A stretch of 64,000 nt of DNA from DATATJ01 sp963789075 (GTDB taxonomy: Bacteria > Acidobacteriota > Vicinamibacteria > Vicinamibacterales > CAVVIG01), in assembly GCA_963789075.1 (NCBI GenBank), contig CAWBJQ010000014.1, forward strand, positions 62,001 to 126,000, given 5' to 3'. Every line of letters begins with the position of its first letter. Positions within the stretch are counted from its first letter, which is position 1. Shown in pieces: positions 17,007-25,779 of this stretch. The notes below the pieces were generated by a model that did no database searches, had not been told where the DNA came from, and saw nothing but the letters and a program-made list of their open reading frames with translations. The translations under genes and the position numbers were made by a program.

Positions 17007-18449
17007 TCACTGCCCTGCGGCGCGCGACGCGCCGGTCCGCGTGACCCATGTGGCTCGGATAAAGCTGACGACGTCGTCGAGCAGGAACGGTTTGCGGAGC
17101 ACGGGCCACTGATAGCGCTCGCACAATGCCATCTCGTGGGCCCCCAACTCGATGCCGCTCATTACGATCACCTGCGTCCGAGGATGCGAACGCGCCAGCT
17201 CCACGGCGAATGTCAGCCCGTCGCCATCAGGAAGTAGAACGTCCACCAGCGCCGCATCGAACGCGTGTCGGTCCAACAGTGCGCGTCCCTCGGCCAGCGT
17301 CTCAGCCCCTATCGGATCGATCCCCATGAACCGCAGCCCTCCACACAGCGACTCGCGCAGGCACAGGCTGTCATCGAGCACGAGAATCTTGAGCGTCTCG
17401 TGCACGCCGGGACTCGGCGGCTCGGCGACCGGGCTCTCCGGCCGGATCTCGAGCGCCTGTCCCTCGGCGTCGCGATCGACCACGACGCGCGCACCCGGCG
17501 CCACCTGTTTGTCGGCCACCAGCTCGGCGAGGGGCTGCGTGAGCATACGGTGTATGGTGCGTTTCAACTCGCGCGCGCCGTACCGCACGCTGGTGCCTTT
17601 CTCCACGAGGACGTGTCGAGCGGCGGGAGTCACCTCGATGGTGAACGAGCGATCGCCGAGTCGTGTGTGGACGTGACGCTGCAGCTCGTCGATGTGATGG
17701 TCCAGGATGGCGCCGAGCGCCTCGGTGTCCAGCGGCTGATACGTGACGACGACGTCGATGCGGTTGACGAACTCGGGGGAGAACCGCCGGCGTACGGCGG
17801 CTAAGCCGATGCTCTCCAGGCGGCCCGCGATGTCCGAGGCCGTCGGCCGCCCTCCCTGGAAGCCGATGTCGGGCTGCTCTTCGCGCAACATCTCACGCGC
17901 GCCCAGATTGCTCGTCAGGAAGATGAGCGTCTTCTCGAATCCGACCTGGGTGTTGTCTCCCAGGCGCAACACGGCTCGATCGAGAATCCCGAGCAGCAGA
18001 GTGGTCAAGGCTGGCGCGGCCTTTTCGATTTCGTCGAACAGCACGAGCGCCAGGTCGCAGGTCGGGCTGGTCACCCCCAGCAGGCGCTCGGGCGTCAGCA
18101 GCGGCTTCGTCTCACGATGGCCAAGGTAGCCGGGCGGAGCGCCGATGAGTTTGGCGACCTCGTGATCCGCTTGGTATTCGCCGCAGTCGATCTTCAGCAG
18201 ACGCCGCGCATCGCCGTGCAGCGCCTCGGCCAGCGCCTCGACTGTGCGTGTCTTTCCAGTACCTGTAGGACCGAGCAGCATGAAGATGCCGGCTGGACGA
18301 TCGGCAGGAGACAGGCCCGCCTGGTACGTGCGAATGTACGGCACGATGAACTGCATGGCGGCCGGCTGGCCCGCCACTTTGCGAGAGAGCACCCGAAGCA
18401 GGTCGTCTCCCACCGCATCATCCATCACCCGATCAACCCGGTCGTCCAT
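17007..18449 (-). CDS. Clp-type AAA+ ATPase fused to a C-terminal response-regulator receiver domain
   Basis: A 480-residue fusion. Residues 1-300 are a ClpA/B-like (AAA_2) module: Walker A GPTGTGKT, GAPPGYLGH pore loop, Walker B LVLFDEIEKA, sensor 1 FLTSNLGA and RFSPEFVNRID with the arginine finger, then the ClpB-type C-terminal small domain (RYGARELKRTIHRML). Residues 355-470 are a complete receiver domain: ILVLDDS acidic pair, phospho-acceptor in LVDVLLPDGDG, VIVMSG and the LRKPF lysine. The start at 18449 avoids an unlikely N-terminal extension. There is no N-terminal Clp adaptor domain and no kinase next to it. A phosphorylation-controlled unfoldase or chaperone is the inference. Confidence 0.85.
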   Translation of the reverse strand: MDDRVDRVMDDAVGDDLLRVLSRKVAGQPAAMQFIVPYIRTYQAGLSPADRPAGIFMLLGPTGTGKTRTVEALAEALHGDARRLLKIDCGEYQADHEVAKLIGAPPGYLGHRETKPLLTPERLLGVTSPTCDLALVLFDEIEKAAPALTTLLLGILDRAVLRLGDNTQVGFEKTLIFLTSNLGAREMLREEQPDIGFQGGRPTASDIAGRLESIGLAAVRRRFSPEFVNRIDVVVTYQPLDTEALGAILDHHIDELQRHVHTRLGDRSFTIEVTPAARHVLVEKGTSVRYGARELKRTIHRMLTQPLAELVADKQVAPGARVVVDRDAEGQALEIRPESPVAEPPSPGVHETLKILVLDDSLCLRESLCGGLRFMGIDPIGAETLAEGRALLDRHAFDAALVDVLLPDGDGLTFAVELARSHPRTQVIVMSGIELGAHEMALCERYQWPVLRKPFLLDDVVSFIRATWVTRTGASRAAGQ

Positions 18450-18696
18450 GGCGATTCGTGAGCTCCACGTATTATAGCGCTCGGTCCGAGCCCATCGGCT
18501 GTTGCAGCGCTGGTGTTTGGTGGCGCGCAGGCGTATCATCGACGATCTCGCCACACTCCAGTGCGACGCACAGAGGTCGGAGAGATGCCCATCTCGCATC
18601 GCAGACTTCAGCGATGGGCGCCCAGCGCAACGCCACCAGTCCGGCCTTCGTGTCGCCGCCTTCCGTTGCCGATCACAGGATCGGAAGGAGCTCGCA

Positions 18697-19134
18697 ATGT
18701 CACAGCAGCATGAGACTATCGTTCGCCGTCTCATCGAAGAGGGTTGGAACCGCGGGAACCTGGCGGTCGTCGACGACTGTCTCGCGCCCGGCTACACACA
18801 GGAGGGGCCACTCGAGATCGTGCGCGGCCCCGGCGGTGAGAAAGCGACGATCACGAAGTACCGGAACGCGTTTCCCGACTGTAACCTCCAGATCGACGAG
18901 ATGTTCTCGACCGGGGATCGTGTGGTCGTGCGATTCACGTACTCGGGCACTCACCGTGGAGAATTCGAAGGCCTCGCACCAACAGGCCGGTCAGTTCAGG
19001 GCAAGGGCATCGACCTCCTGCATATGCGCGACGAACGGATCGTCGCGTCGTTCCTGCAGTGGGACGCGCTCGGCTTGATGCAGCAGCTCGGTGCGGTCAC
19101 GCTGCCGGGAAAGGTCAGGGCCGCCGGAGCATAG
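18697..19134 (+). CDS. SnoaL-like ester-cyclase-type (NTF2-fold) protein
   Basis: A 145-residue protein of the SnoaL-like polyketide-cyclase fold: IVRRLIEEGWNRGNLAVVDDCLAPGY, GPGGEKATITKYRNAFPDCNLQIDEM, VVVRFTYSGTHRGEFEGLAPTGR and a C-terminal IVASFLQWD. It starts after AAGGAG at 18697. Such proteins are mostly of unknown reaction. It stands alone, with a strong hairpin after it. The 240 bp upstream show nothing recognisable. Confidence 0.82.
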   Translation: MSQQHETIVRRLIEEGWNRGNLAVVDDCLAPGYTQEGPLEIVRGPGGEKATITKYRNAFPDCNLQIDEMFSTGDRVVVRFTYSGTHRGEFEGLAPTGRSVQGKGIDLLHMRDERIVASFLQWDALGLMQQLGAVTLPGKVRAAGA

Positions 19135-19161
19135 CGACTCGACTCAGCTCGCGCCTCGGAA

Positions 19162-19187
19162 AAGGGGCGCACCAGCGTGCGCCCCTT
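19162..19187 (+). terminator. Strong hairpin terminator
   Basis: AAGGGGCGCAC (19162-19172) pairs perfectly with GTGCGCCCCTT (19177-19187) over a CAGC loop. With A before and T after the stem it can serve both the SnoaL gene (+) and the convergent seven-gene operon (-) ending at 19268. Confidence 0.7.
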
Positions 19188-19267
19188 ACGAAACCGCCGC
19201 CTCCGGTCCAGATCCCATCGCCACGTGTCGCTAGCAGCGAGGAAGAGCACGCGACGGGCGCGCTGCG

Positions 19268-20161
19268 TCAGTCGTGCTCACGCGAATTGAGCGCGATGCG
19301 TGCACCACCGCCCAACGCCTCGAGCGCGGTGTCGGGAAGATTGAGCTCCGCTGCCGCGATGTTCTCTCGGAGGTGCGTGACCGACGACGTGCCGGGGATC
19401 AGCAGCATGTTGGGCGCGCGGCGAAGCAGCCAGGCGAGCGCCACTTGCGCTGTCGTGGCGTTGAGGAGTCGGGCGATGTCGGAGAGGGTTGAGGACTGGA
19501 GCGACGCAAACCCGCCGAGCGGGAAAAACGGTACATAGGCGATCCGATCGTCGGCCAGCCTGTCGATCAACCCATCGTCGCTCCGATGCGCCAGGTTGTA
19601 GCGGTTCTGCACGCAGACGATGTCGCAGATCCGCCGTCCGGCCGCAATTTGGGCTGGAGTCACGTTGCTCAGTCCGATGTGTCGCACGAGCCCCTGCCGC
19701 TGCAGGTCCGCGAGTACGGTGAGCCCCGCTTCGATGAACGCGCCGGCACGATCAGCGTCGTCGAACATGTTGCGAAGGTTGACTACGTCGAGGACATCGA
19801 CGTCCAAATTGCGCAGATTGTCGTGCACGGCTTGGATCAGCTCGTCGGGCGATGACGCTGCGAGCACAGACCCATCGTTCCCGCGCCGCGCGCCGATCTT
19901 GGTGACGATGACGAGATCATCCGGATATGGATGCAGCGCCTCACGAATCAGTTGGTTCGTGATGTGCGGGCCATAGTAATCGCTGGTGTCGATGTGGTTC
20001 ACTCCGGACGCAACGGCTTCACGCAGCACGGCCAATGCAGCGTCCCGATCCTTAGGCGGTCCGAATATGCCGGCGCCCGACAAGTGCATGGCACCGTAGC
20101 CGAGCCGCCTTACCCGTAGGTCGCCGAGCTGGAACGTACCGGACCGCTCAAGGCTGCGCAT
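19268..20161 (-). CDS. Aldo/keto reductase
   Basis: A 297-residue aldo/keto reductase, last gene of the minus-strand operon that starts near 25626. Motifs are NHIDTSDYYGPHITNQLIREALHPYPDDLVIVTKIG, RHIGLSNVTPAQI, QNRYNLAHRSDD and LIPGTSSVTHLRENI. It is clearly a paralogue of the enzyme at 15888-16793, so a local duplication or shared origin is likely. It starts 6 bp after the SDR stop. The substrate is unknown. Confidence 0.9.
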   Translation of the reverse strand: MRSLERSGTFQLGDLRVRRLGYGAMHLSGAGIFGPPKDRDAALAVLREAVASGVNHIDTSDYYGPHITNQLIREALHPYPDDLVIVTKIGARRGNDGSVLAASSPDELIQAVHDNLRNLDVDVLDVVNLRNMFDDADRAGAFIEAGLTVLADLQRQGLVRHIGLSNVTPAQIAAGRRICDIVCVQNRYNLAHRSDDGLIDRLADDRIAYVPFFPLGGFASLQSSTLSDIARLLNATTAQVALAWLLRRAPNMLLIPGTSSVTHLRENIAAAELNLPDTALEALGGGARIALNSREHD

Positions 20162-20167
20162 AGGAGG

Positions 20168-20941
20168 TCACCAGACCTTCATGCCGCCATCGACCACGAT
20201 ATCGACGCCCGTCACGTAGGAACTCTCGTCCGAGGCCAGGAACAGCGCAACGTTCGCCACTTCCTCGGGCCGGCCGAGACGTCCGAGCAGCGTCTTGCCG
20301 AGCATCGCGCTCGCCCATTCGGGGTCCTTCAGCTGTTCTCGCGTCTGATTGGTTTCGATCAAGCCAGGGGAGATGGAATTCGCGCGAATACCGTGTTCTC
20401 GCCCCTCCATCGCGAGCTGCCGCGTCATGCCGATGATCCCCGCCTTGGCCGTCGTATGCGCCAGCGAGGGAAGCGTCTTGAAGCTCATGAGGGCGTTCAG
20501 CGATGCGGTGTTCACGACGACGCCGTGGCTGGCCTTCAGGTGCGGCCACGCCGCGCGCGTGAGGAAGAACACCAGATCGACTTCTTCCCGCAGATCGCGG
20601 TTCCACTCCTCGTCCGTGATGTCTTCGAGCCAGTTGAAGTACGCCATCGCGGCGTTGTTGAACAGCACGTCGATCCGGCCAAACGTGCGCACCGCAAAAT
20701 CGACCAGGGCCTGACAGTCGGCCGGCTTGGTGAGCTGGCACGGCTGCAAGGAGACCATCGTTCCACCCTGGCCGCGAACCATTTCGACGGTCGCTTCCGC
20801 CGCGTCGACGTTCAGATCGCATCCGACGACCGACGCACCCTCGCGAGCGAATGCCACCGCGGCCGCTCGGCCGATGCTGCCGCCGGTGCCGGTGATGACG
20901 CAGACCTTTCCCGAAAGCCTCAGCGACGACGAGTTGGTCAT
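20168..20941 (-). CDS. SDR-family oxidoreductase with non-canonical active site
   Basis: A 257-residue classical-type SDR: cofactor loop ITGTGGSIGRAAAVAFA, NNAAMAYF, serine in NTASLNALMSF, and C-terminal GRLGRPEEVANVALFLASDESSYVTGVDIVVDGG. The usual YxxxK is HTTAK, so the catalytic Tyr is replaced by His while the Lys is kept. It may therefore be a divergent or non-reductase SDR. Its start overlaps the end of the binding-protein gene by ATGA. Confidence 0.85.
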   Translation of the reverse strand: MTNSSSLRLSGKVCVITGTGGSIGRAAAVAFAREGASVVGCDLNVDAAEATVEMVRGQGGTMVSLQPCQLTKPADCQALVDFAVRTFGRIDVLFNNAAMAYFNWLEDITDEEWNRDLREEVDLVFFLTRAAWPHLKASHGVVVNTASLNALMSFKTLPSLAHTTAKAGIIGMTRQLAMEGREHGIRANSISPGLIETNQTREQLKDPEWASAMLGKTLLGRLGRPEEVANVALFLASDESSYVTGVDIVVDGGMKVW

Positions 20942-22119
20942 CGCCTTGCCTTCGCGTAGGGATAGATCACGCTGGCAGACGCAGTCTCAGACGGATAGAC
21001 GACCGCCTGAGTGTTGGGCTTCTTGAATTCCGAGATGTTGTTGCTTTCGATGTTCTGGAACTGCACGGTCAGCACGCGCGGCTGTGCCCAGCCGCCGCCC
21101 TCTCCGAACGTCACGTTCCCGACCACGGTGTCGAACGTCGCCTTTCGGGTGTAGTCCGACAGCGCCGCGTCATCGGTGCTGCCAACCGCGCTGATGGCTT
21201 GCTCCAGCACCTGCAACTGGGCGTATGCGAGCGGCGCCACGTAGTAGCCGAGCGGATCTGCGCCGGCCTGTTCCGCACGGGATTGGTACGTCGCAATCAA
21301 CGACTGGATCTGCGGGTTCATCAGACTCGGCACCGGGAGCCAATACTCGTAGTTCACGAGACCGTTGAGAAGCGCGCCGAGTTCGGCTTTCACGACGCCG
21401 TTCTGCGGGCCGATCATGGCTCCGCCCACGAACTTCGGCGAGAGTCCGGCGACGTTCATCGCCTTGACGAGTCCAATGGAGTCGTTGATATACGAGCAGA
21501 AAAACAGGACGTCAGGATTGATCCTCTTCAGATCTTCCATGTACGGCGTGAAGTCAGTTGTTGATAGGGGATACTTGCCCTCGAAGACGACCCGCATGCC
21601 TTGCCGCGCAAGATTGTCCTTGGCTCCCTGAGCGGGGCTTTGCGAGAACGGCGCGTCGGCGACGAGGATGGCCACCGTTTCGGGCTTTGGATTCTGTTGC
21701 CCTGCGATCTGAAAGAAGCCTTCAGTCAAGGCCAGGTGTGGGTGTGGCCCAGTCGGAATCATCACGAAGTATTGCGGGTAGTTGAACCTCGCGTTGACCG
21801 CAAGCGCCATGAGGCCGAGAAAGAATCTCTTGCGCTCCATGATCAGCGGCATCGCCGGCGCGACGGAATTGTCTCCGTAACCGCCGACCACGACATCGAC
21901 CTTCTCAACATCGAGGAGACGTTGGTAAATGTCAGCGACGAGCTTCGGGTTCGTCTCGTCGTCGAGGCAGACGAGCTCCACAGGCCGGCCGAGGAGCTTG
22001 CCGTTTGCGTTGACGTGCTCTTGCCAGATCTGGTGGGCGAGTCGAGCTGTCTTGCCGTTCGATGCGAGAGCGCCCGAGAGCGACAGACAATATCCGATTC
22101 TGAGTGGCGAAGTGTCCAT
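20938..22119 (-). CDS. Leu/Ile/Val-type periplasmic-binding-protein homologue without a signal peptide
   Basis: A 393-residue type I binding-protein-fold protein of the branched-chain amino acid/amide (LivJ, UrtA, AmiC) group: LRIGYCLSLSGALASNGKTARLAHQIW, LVCLDDETNPKLVADIYQRLL, VDVVVGGYGDNSVAPAMPLI, PDVLFFCSYINDSIGLVKAM. The N-terminus (MDTSPLRIG) goes straight into the first strand, so no export signal is visible, and no ABC permease or ATPase gene is nearby. It is therefore more likely a cytoplasmic ligand-binding protein, like AmiC, than a transport component. It is in the middle of the seven-gene operon. Confidence 0.8.
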   Translation of the reverse strand: MDTSPLRIGYCLSLSGALASNGKTARLAHQIWQEHVNANGKLLGRPVELVCLDDETNPKLVADIYQRLLDVEKVDVVVGGYGDNSVAPAMPLIMERKRFFLGLMALAVNARFNYPQYFVMIPTGPHPHLALTEGFFQIAGQQNPKPETVAILVADAPFSQSPAQGAKDNLARQGMRVVFEGKYPLSTTDFTPYMEDLKRINPDVLFFCSYINDSIGLVKAMNVAGLSPKFVGGAMIGPQNGVVKAELGALLNGLVNYEYWLPVPSLMNPQIQSLIATYQSRAEQAGADPLGYYVAPLAYAQLQVLEQAISAVGSTDDAALSDYTRKATFDTVVGNVTFGEGGGWAQPRVLTVQFQNIESNNISEFKKPNTQAVVYPSETASASVIYPYAKARR

Positions 22120-22160
22120 AGGAAGTCCGACGCGCGAGGTATGTCACTCGTTCGAGATGT

Positions 22161-23130
22161 CTAGGCCACACGAAGCACGATCTTGCCGTGTGACCTGCGT
22201 CTTGCCGCTCCCGGCCCACTGGGCGACATCCCATGAACCCCTGGCAGGTTCCCGGCGATGTCCTTCCAGGCCTGGGCCGCATCCTGGAGCGCGTACACGG
22301 TCGCGACGTCTGGTCGTATCGTCCCCTCTTCCAGCAGTCGCGCGATTTTGCCGAGCACGTCCGCTGACGGCGCGAGCCTCATCATCGCGCCCGACACACG
22401 GTACCTCGCGGTCTCTTCCGGCGATACGGGCTGGGTGGCAGAGACGAGATGGCCGCCTTCCTTCAAGACGAGGAACGACCGCTTCTGTGTATCGCCACCG
22501 ATCACGTCGAAGACCACATCGACCTTCTCGTCGCAGAACCTTCTCGAACTGCGCCTTTCGATAATCGATCACCCGGCTGGCTCCGATGGAGTTGAGGTAC
22601 GCCTCATCGTCGCCGCTTGCCGTGGCAATGACGGTGGCACCGGCATGCGATGCCAATTGCACCGCATAGGCGCCCACCGCGCCGGCACCACCATGGATCA
22701 GGATCGTTTGTCCCTTTTCCAGGTGACCGTGGGTGAAGAGTCCCTGCCACGCAGTTTGGGCGGCCACCGGCACTGATGCCGCCTCCTCAAAGGAGAGGTT
22801 GGATGGTTTCCTTGCGATGGCCGCCGGCTTGACAGCCAGATACTCCGCGTACGCGCCCATTCCGCTGGTACCGAACACGGCATCACCTGGCGCACATGCC
22901 GCAACGTCACTGCCAATCTGTTCGACGACCCCTGAAAACTCATGACCAGGTATCCACGGCAGGTCGATCGGGAGTATCTGTCTTGCCGTTCCGGAGGCCT
23001 TAACAAGATCCAGATGATTGACGGCGGTACTCTTGATCTTCACCAGGATCTCGTCGCGTGCGATCGTCGGCGTCGGTACATCGTTGAACACCAACTGCCC
23101 ACCGTATTCCAACAATCTGACAGCTTTCAT
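22161..23130 (-). CDS. Zinc-less quinone oxidoreductase (MDR family), one frameshift
   Basis: An NADPH:quinone reductase-like member of the medium-chain dehydrogenase family. The N-terminal frame (23130 to about 22535) has MKAVRLLEYGG, HEFSGVVEQIG and the Rossmann site ILIHGGAGAVGAYAVQLA. After KAQFEKVLR the frame breaks near 22530 and the rest (VFDVIGGDTQKRSFLVLKEGGHLV ... HGKIVLRVA) is in another frame. The family region that would be joined (EKVDVVFDVIGG) fits one missing base. It lies between the binding-protein and NmrA-type genes in the same operon. Confidence 0.8.
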
Positions 23131-23142
23131 GCGAGCTCTCCT

Positions 23143-24004
23143 TCAGCGCACATTCGGTCGCGCGTGGCGGCGTGCCCAGTCGGGGAGCTTCGTGAGCGCG
23201 CGGCCGAACTCGCGTTCCAGGCCAGCGATGTCGGCGCTGTAGCCGACGCGCTCGAACCATTCCAGCATCAACGCCGTATCCTTGCTGTACTGCCGGACCT
23301 GTTCGATTGGCGTCTGCGCGAACGCAATCGGCCGACCCAGCGCCTCCGTCAGGATCTCCGCCGCCTCCGGCATCGTTCGTACGTCACCGGCGAGATCGAT
23401 CTCGCGGCCGTTCAAGGCGGCGGCGTCGGTGAACGCGCGCGCGCCGAACCAGCCGATGTCGTCCACCGCAATCATCTGCAGCTTCGTGCCTGGCCCGAGC
23501 GCCCAGGCCAGCGTGTCGCCCTGGAGACTGAAGGGCGCCAGCAGGTTCTCCATGAAGAACACCGGACGCAGGATCACATGCGAGGGGAAGCGGAGGCCGC
23601 GCACGGTTTCCTCGATGCGCCACTTGTTGTCGAAGTGCGGGATGCCCGTCCGCTTGTTCGCCGATCCCACGGATGTGTAGACGTAGTGTTCGACGCCGGC
23701 CTCGCGCGCCAGCGTCGCCAGACGCTTGCCCTGCGCCTCTTCCCGCTCGACGCCCGCCTCCAACGTGTTCTGCACGCCGAAGACGCCCCACGCGCCGGCC
23801 AACGCACGGCGCAGCGTCGCCTCGTCATCGAGATCGCCCTTGACGACGTCGACGCCGTGGCGCGCCAGCGCCGCCGCCCGCTCGCTCGTCCGGCTTGCGC
23901 GTCAGGCCGCGCAGATGGAACCCGTTGCCCTGCAGCGCCCGCGCGACCGCGCCGCCCTGATGGCCTGTCACTCCGGTGATGAGAATCGTTCGATCGCTCG
24001 TCAT
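23143..24004 (-). CDS. NmrA-like NAD(P)-binding protein, one frameshift
   Basis: A protein of about 286 residues. It starts at 24004 with TILITGVTGHQGGAVARAL, the NmrA/HSCARG glycine-rich motif. The frame shifts near 23876-23885 (KPDERA to ALARHGVDVV) and continues as GAWGVFGVQNTLEAGVEREEAQGKRLATLAREAGVEHYVYTSVG to the end. NmrA-like proteins bind NAD(P) and act as redox sensors or reductases. It overlaps no gene but is tightly packed in the seven-gene operon. Confidence 0.8.
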
Positions 24005-24028
24005 GGCTGAAACCTCTCATTGGGAGCC

Positions 24029-24677
24029 CTACGCGCGCTGTGCTTCGTTGGCCAGCTCCCACGCCAGTACGGTGCCGGAAGCGCCGGCATGGTCGAACAG
24101 GATCTGAGCGACTGCTCCGAGCCTCTCTGTACGCGCCCAATCGCGCTGCAGTTCTCCGGCCATGCCAAGCCACGTGATCGGCTGGGCCCCCGCGGCGACA
24201 AGCGCGGCGGATGGCCATGTCATGCGCTTCCGGAGAGACGCCGCCCGAAGCGTCGGTGACGGCGTACACGTCGTAGCCGTCGCCCATCGCGTGGATGGCG
24301 GGCTGCGCGAGACACATCTCCGACCAGAGTGCGGCAATGACCAGCTTCTTGCGGCCGGTGTTCTTCACGGCCTCGACGACGCGGCGGTCCTCCCAGGAGT
24401 TGATGAAGCTGCGGTCGATGGGCTTCTGATCGGGAAAGACCGCCTGGATCTGCTTGAAAATCTCACCGCCGCGTTTCGCGTTGATGGTGGTGAGAATCGT
24501 CGGGACTCCGAACGCCTTCGCGGTCTTGGCGAGAGCGGTGACGTTGTTGATCACCATCGTGGGCTCGTGGCTGTTGACGTTGGCCAGCTGAGATGGCTGG
24601 TGATCGATCAGGAGAACGGCGCAATTCTCCGGCGTCAGAAGCGCGTCGAGACCGACCTTCGGGAACGTAGGCATCAT
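24029..24677 (-). CDS. Isochorismatase-family cysteine hydrolase, one frameshift
   Basis: A protein of about 215 residues of the isochorismatase-like (YcaC-type) fold. Landmarks are CAVLLIDHQPSQ (catalytic Asp), ILTTINAKRGGEIF, and the nucleophile Cys in ALWSEMCLAQPAIHAM with the preceding cis-peptide region. The frame changes near 24206 from AHDMAIRR to ALVAAGAQPITWLGMAGELQRDW, and the end ELANEAQRA matches the family C-terminus. YcaC-like enzymes are hydrolases of unknown physiological substrate. It directly follows the alpha/beta hydrolase gene. Confidence 0.82.
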
Positions 24678-25595
24678 CTATTTCCTTCCTTTGAAGCTGT
24701 CAGTGAGAAACAGGCCGATCGCATCCAGCGCCTGTGCGGACGCCTTGATCGGTCCGATGATTGCGACAAATCCATGTGGCATGCCCGTCCACACATCAAG
24801 CCGGGCATCGACACCGGCGGCAACGGCACGCTCGACGTATCGTCGTGAGTCATCGAGCAGCACTTCGTCGTCGCCGACGTGAATGCGGATGGGAGGCAAC
24901 CCGGAAAAACGTCCCTGGAGCGGCGACGCGAGTGGATCGTTCGCGTCGGCGCTCCCTAGATAGGAATGCACCAGTTCGGCGACTTGCTGCTTCGTAAAGT
25001 ACGGATCGGCGTCCGCGCGTGTCTCGTACGTCGCGCCCGAGAGCGTCAAATCAGTGACGGGCGACAATGCAGCCGCTCCAACAAGAATGGCCTTGGCGGG
25101 CACCGCTTTGGCGGCGACGCACGAGGCCAGTACGAGCGCCAGATTTCCTCCGGCAGAGTCTCCGGTGACGGCAATCCGGCGTATCCCGCTGTCGTCCATC
25201 CCGCGGTACGTCGCCAGCACATCATCAACGGCTGCAGGAAACGGATGCTCGGGAGCAAGGCGATAGTCCGGCACAAACGCCCTCGTGCCCGCCCTCGCGG
25301 CGATGTGCCCGACAAGGTGGCGATAGGCCGTGGCGCTTCCCGCGTTGAACCACCCGCCGTGCACGTGCAGAATCGCCTCGTCAGATCGACTTGACGCAGG
25401 ATGAACCCAGAGGCCCGGGACATCGCCGACAGTGGCCGATTCGAATGTCACGTCGTCACGCGGCGACACGCCCTCCATCAACGCGTCGTAAAATTTTCGT
25501 GCCTCGATCCTCCAGGGCGCGCCTTTTTGTGTGCGCGCCGCGGTTCTCATCGGAATGATCGCCGACGCATCTTCAGGGTCGAGCGGATGTATCAC
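24678..25595 (-). CDS. HSL-type alpha/beta-hydrolase (esterase), first gene of the operon
   Basis: A 305-residue esterase of the hormone-sensitive-lipase family: oxyanion motif HVHGGWFNAGS, nucleophile elbow VTGDSAGGNLALV, acid DDEVLLDDSRRY and histidine GMPHGF. The GTG at 25595 opens the frame. A stronger ribosome site (AAGGAGG, 25631-25637) sits before an ATG at 25626 that is out of frame by one base; removing one A would give MVTESSGDVVVIHP as the N-terminus, so the true start is probably 25626. A sigma-54-type promoter lies just upstream. Confidence 0.85.
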   Translation of the reverse strand: MIHPLDPEDASAIIPMRTAARTQKGAPWRIEARKFYDALMEGVSPRDDVTFESATVGDVPGLWVHPASSRSDEAILHVHGGWFNAGSATAYRHLVGHIAARAGTRAFVPDYRLAPEHPFPAAVDDVLATYRGMDDSGIRRIAVTGDSAGGNLALVLASCVAAKAVPAKAILVGAAALSPVTDLTLSGATYETRADADPYFTKQQVAELVHSYLGSADANDPLASPLQGRFSGLPPIRIHVGDDEVLLDDSRRYVERAVAAGVDARLDVWTGMPHGFVAIIGPIKASAQALDAIGLFLTDSFKGRK

Positions 25596-25671
25596 GACGA
25601 CGTCTCCCGAGCTTTCCGTGACTCATCAGTCCTCCTTGTGTTCCAGCATGAATCCTGATTGCGACGTAGAG

Positions 25672-25686
25672 GCAATTCGCAGTCCA
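25672..25686 (-). promoter_or_regulatory. sigma-54 promoter of the seven-gene operon
   Basis: On the minus strand TGGACTGCGAATTGC has GG (25685-25684), ten bases, then GC (25673-25672) in a TTGC context. The predicted start is near 25660, about 35 bp before the best ribosome site. The 34-bp element lies 43 bp upstream in the same orientation. Confidence 0.7.
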
Positions 25687-25728
25687 GCGTAAAATGCACT
25701 ATCTAAAGAGTTTCCCTGAGGCTTTGTT

Positions 25729-25762
25729 GACGAAATCTCGCCAATGGTGAAAATCTGGACAA
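25729..25762 (-). promoter_or_regulatory. 34-bp sigma-54 enhancer-like element, copy 1
   Basis: Read on the minus strand: TTGTCC, 4 bases, TTTCACCATTGGCGA, one base, ATTTCGTC. It shares the pattern TTGTCC-N4-TTTCR-CCAYTGSCGA with copies at 28333, 31663 and 31815. It lies between the divergent activator gene and the seven-gene operon. Confidence 0.75.
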
Positions 25763-25779
25763 TCTTGGGGGCCGATCCC

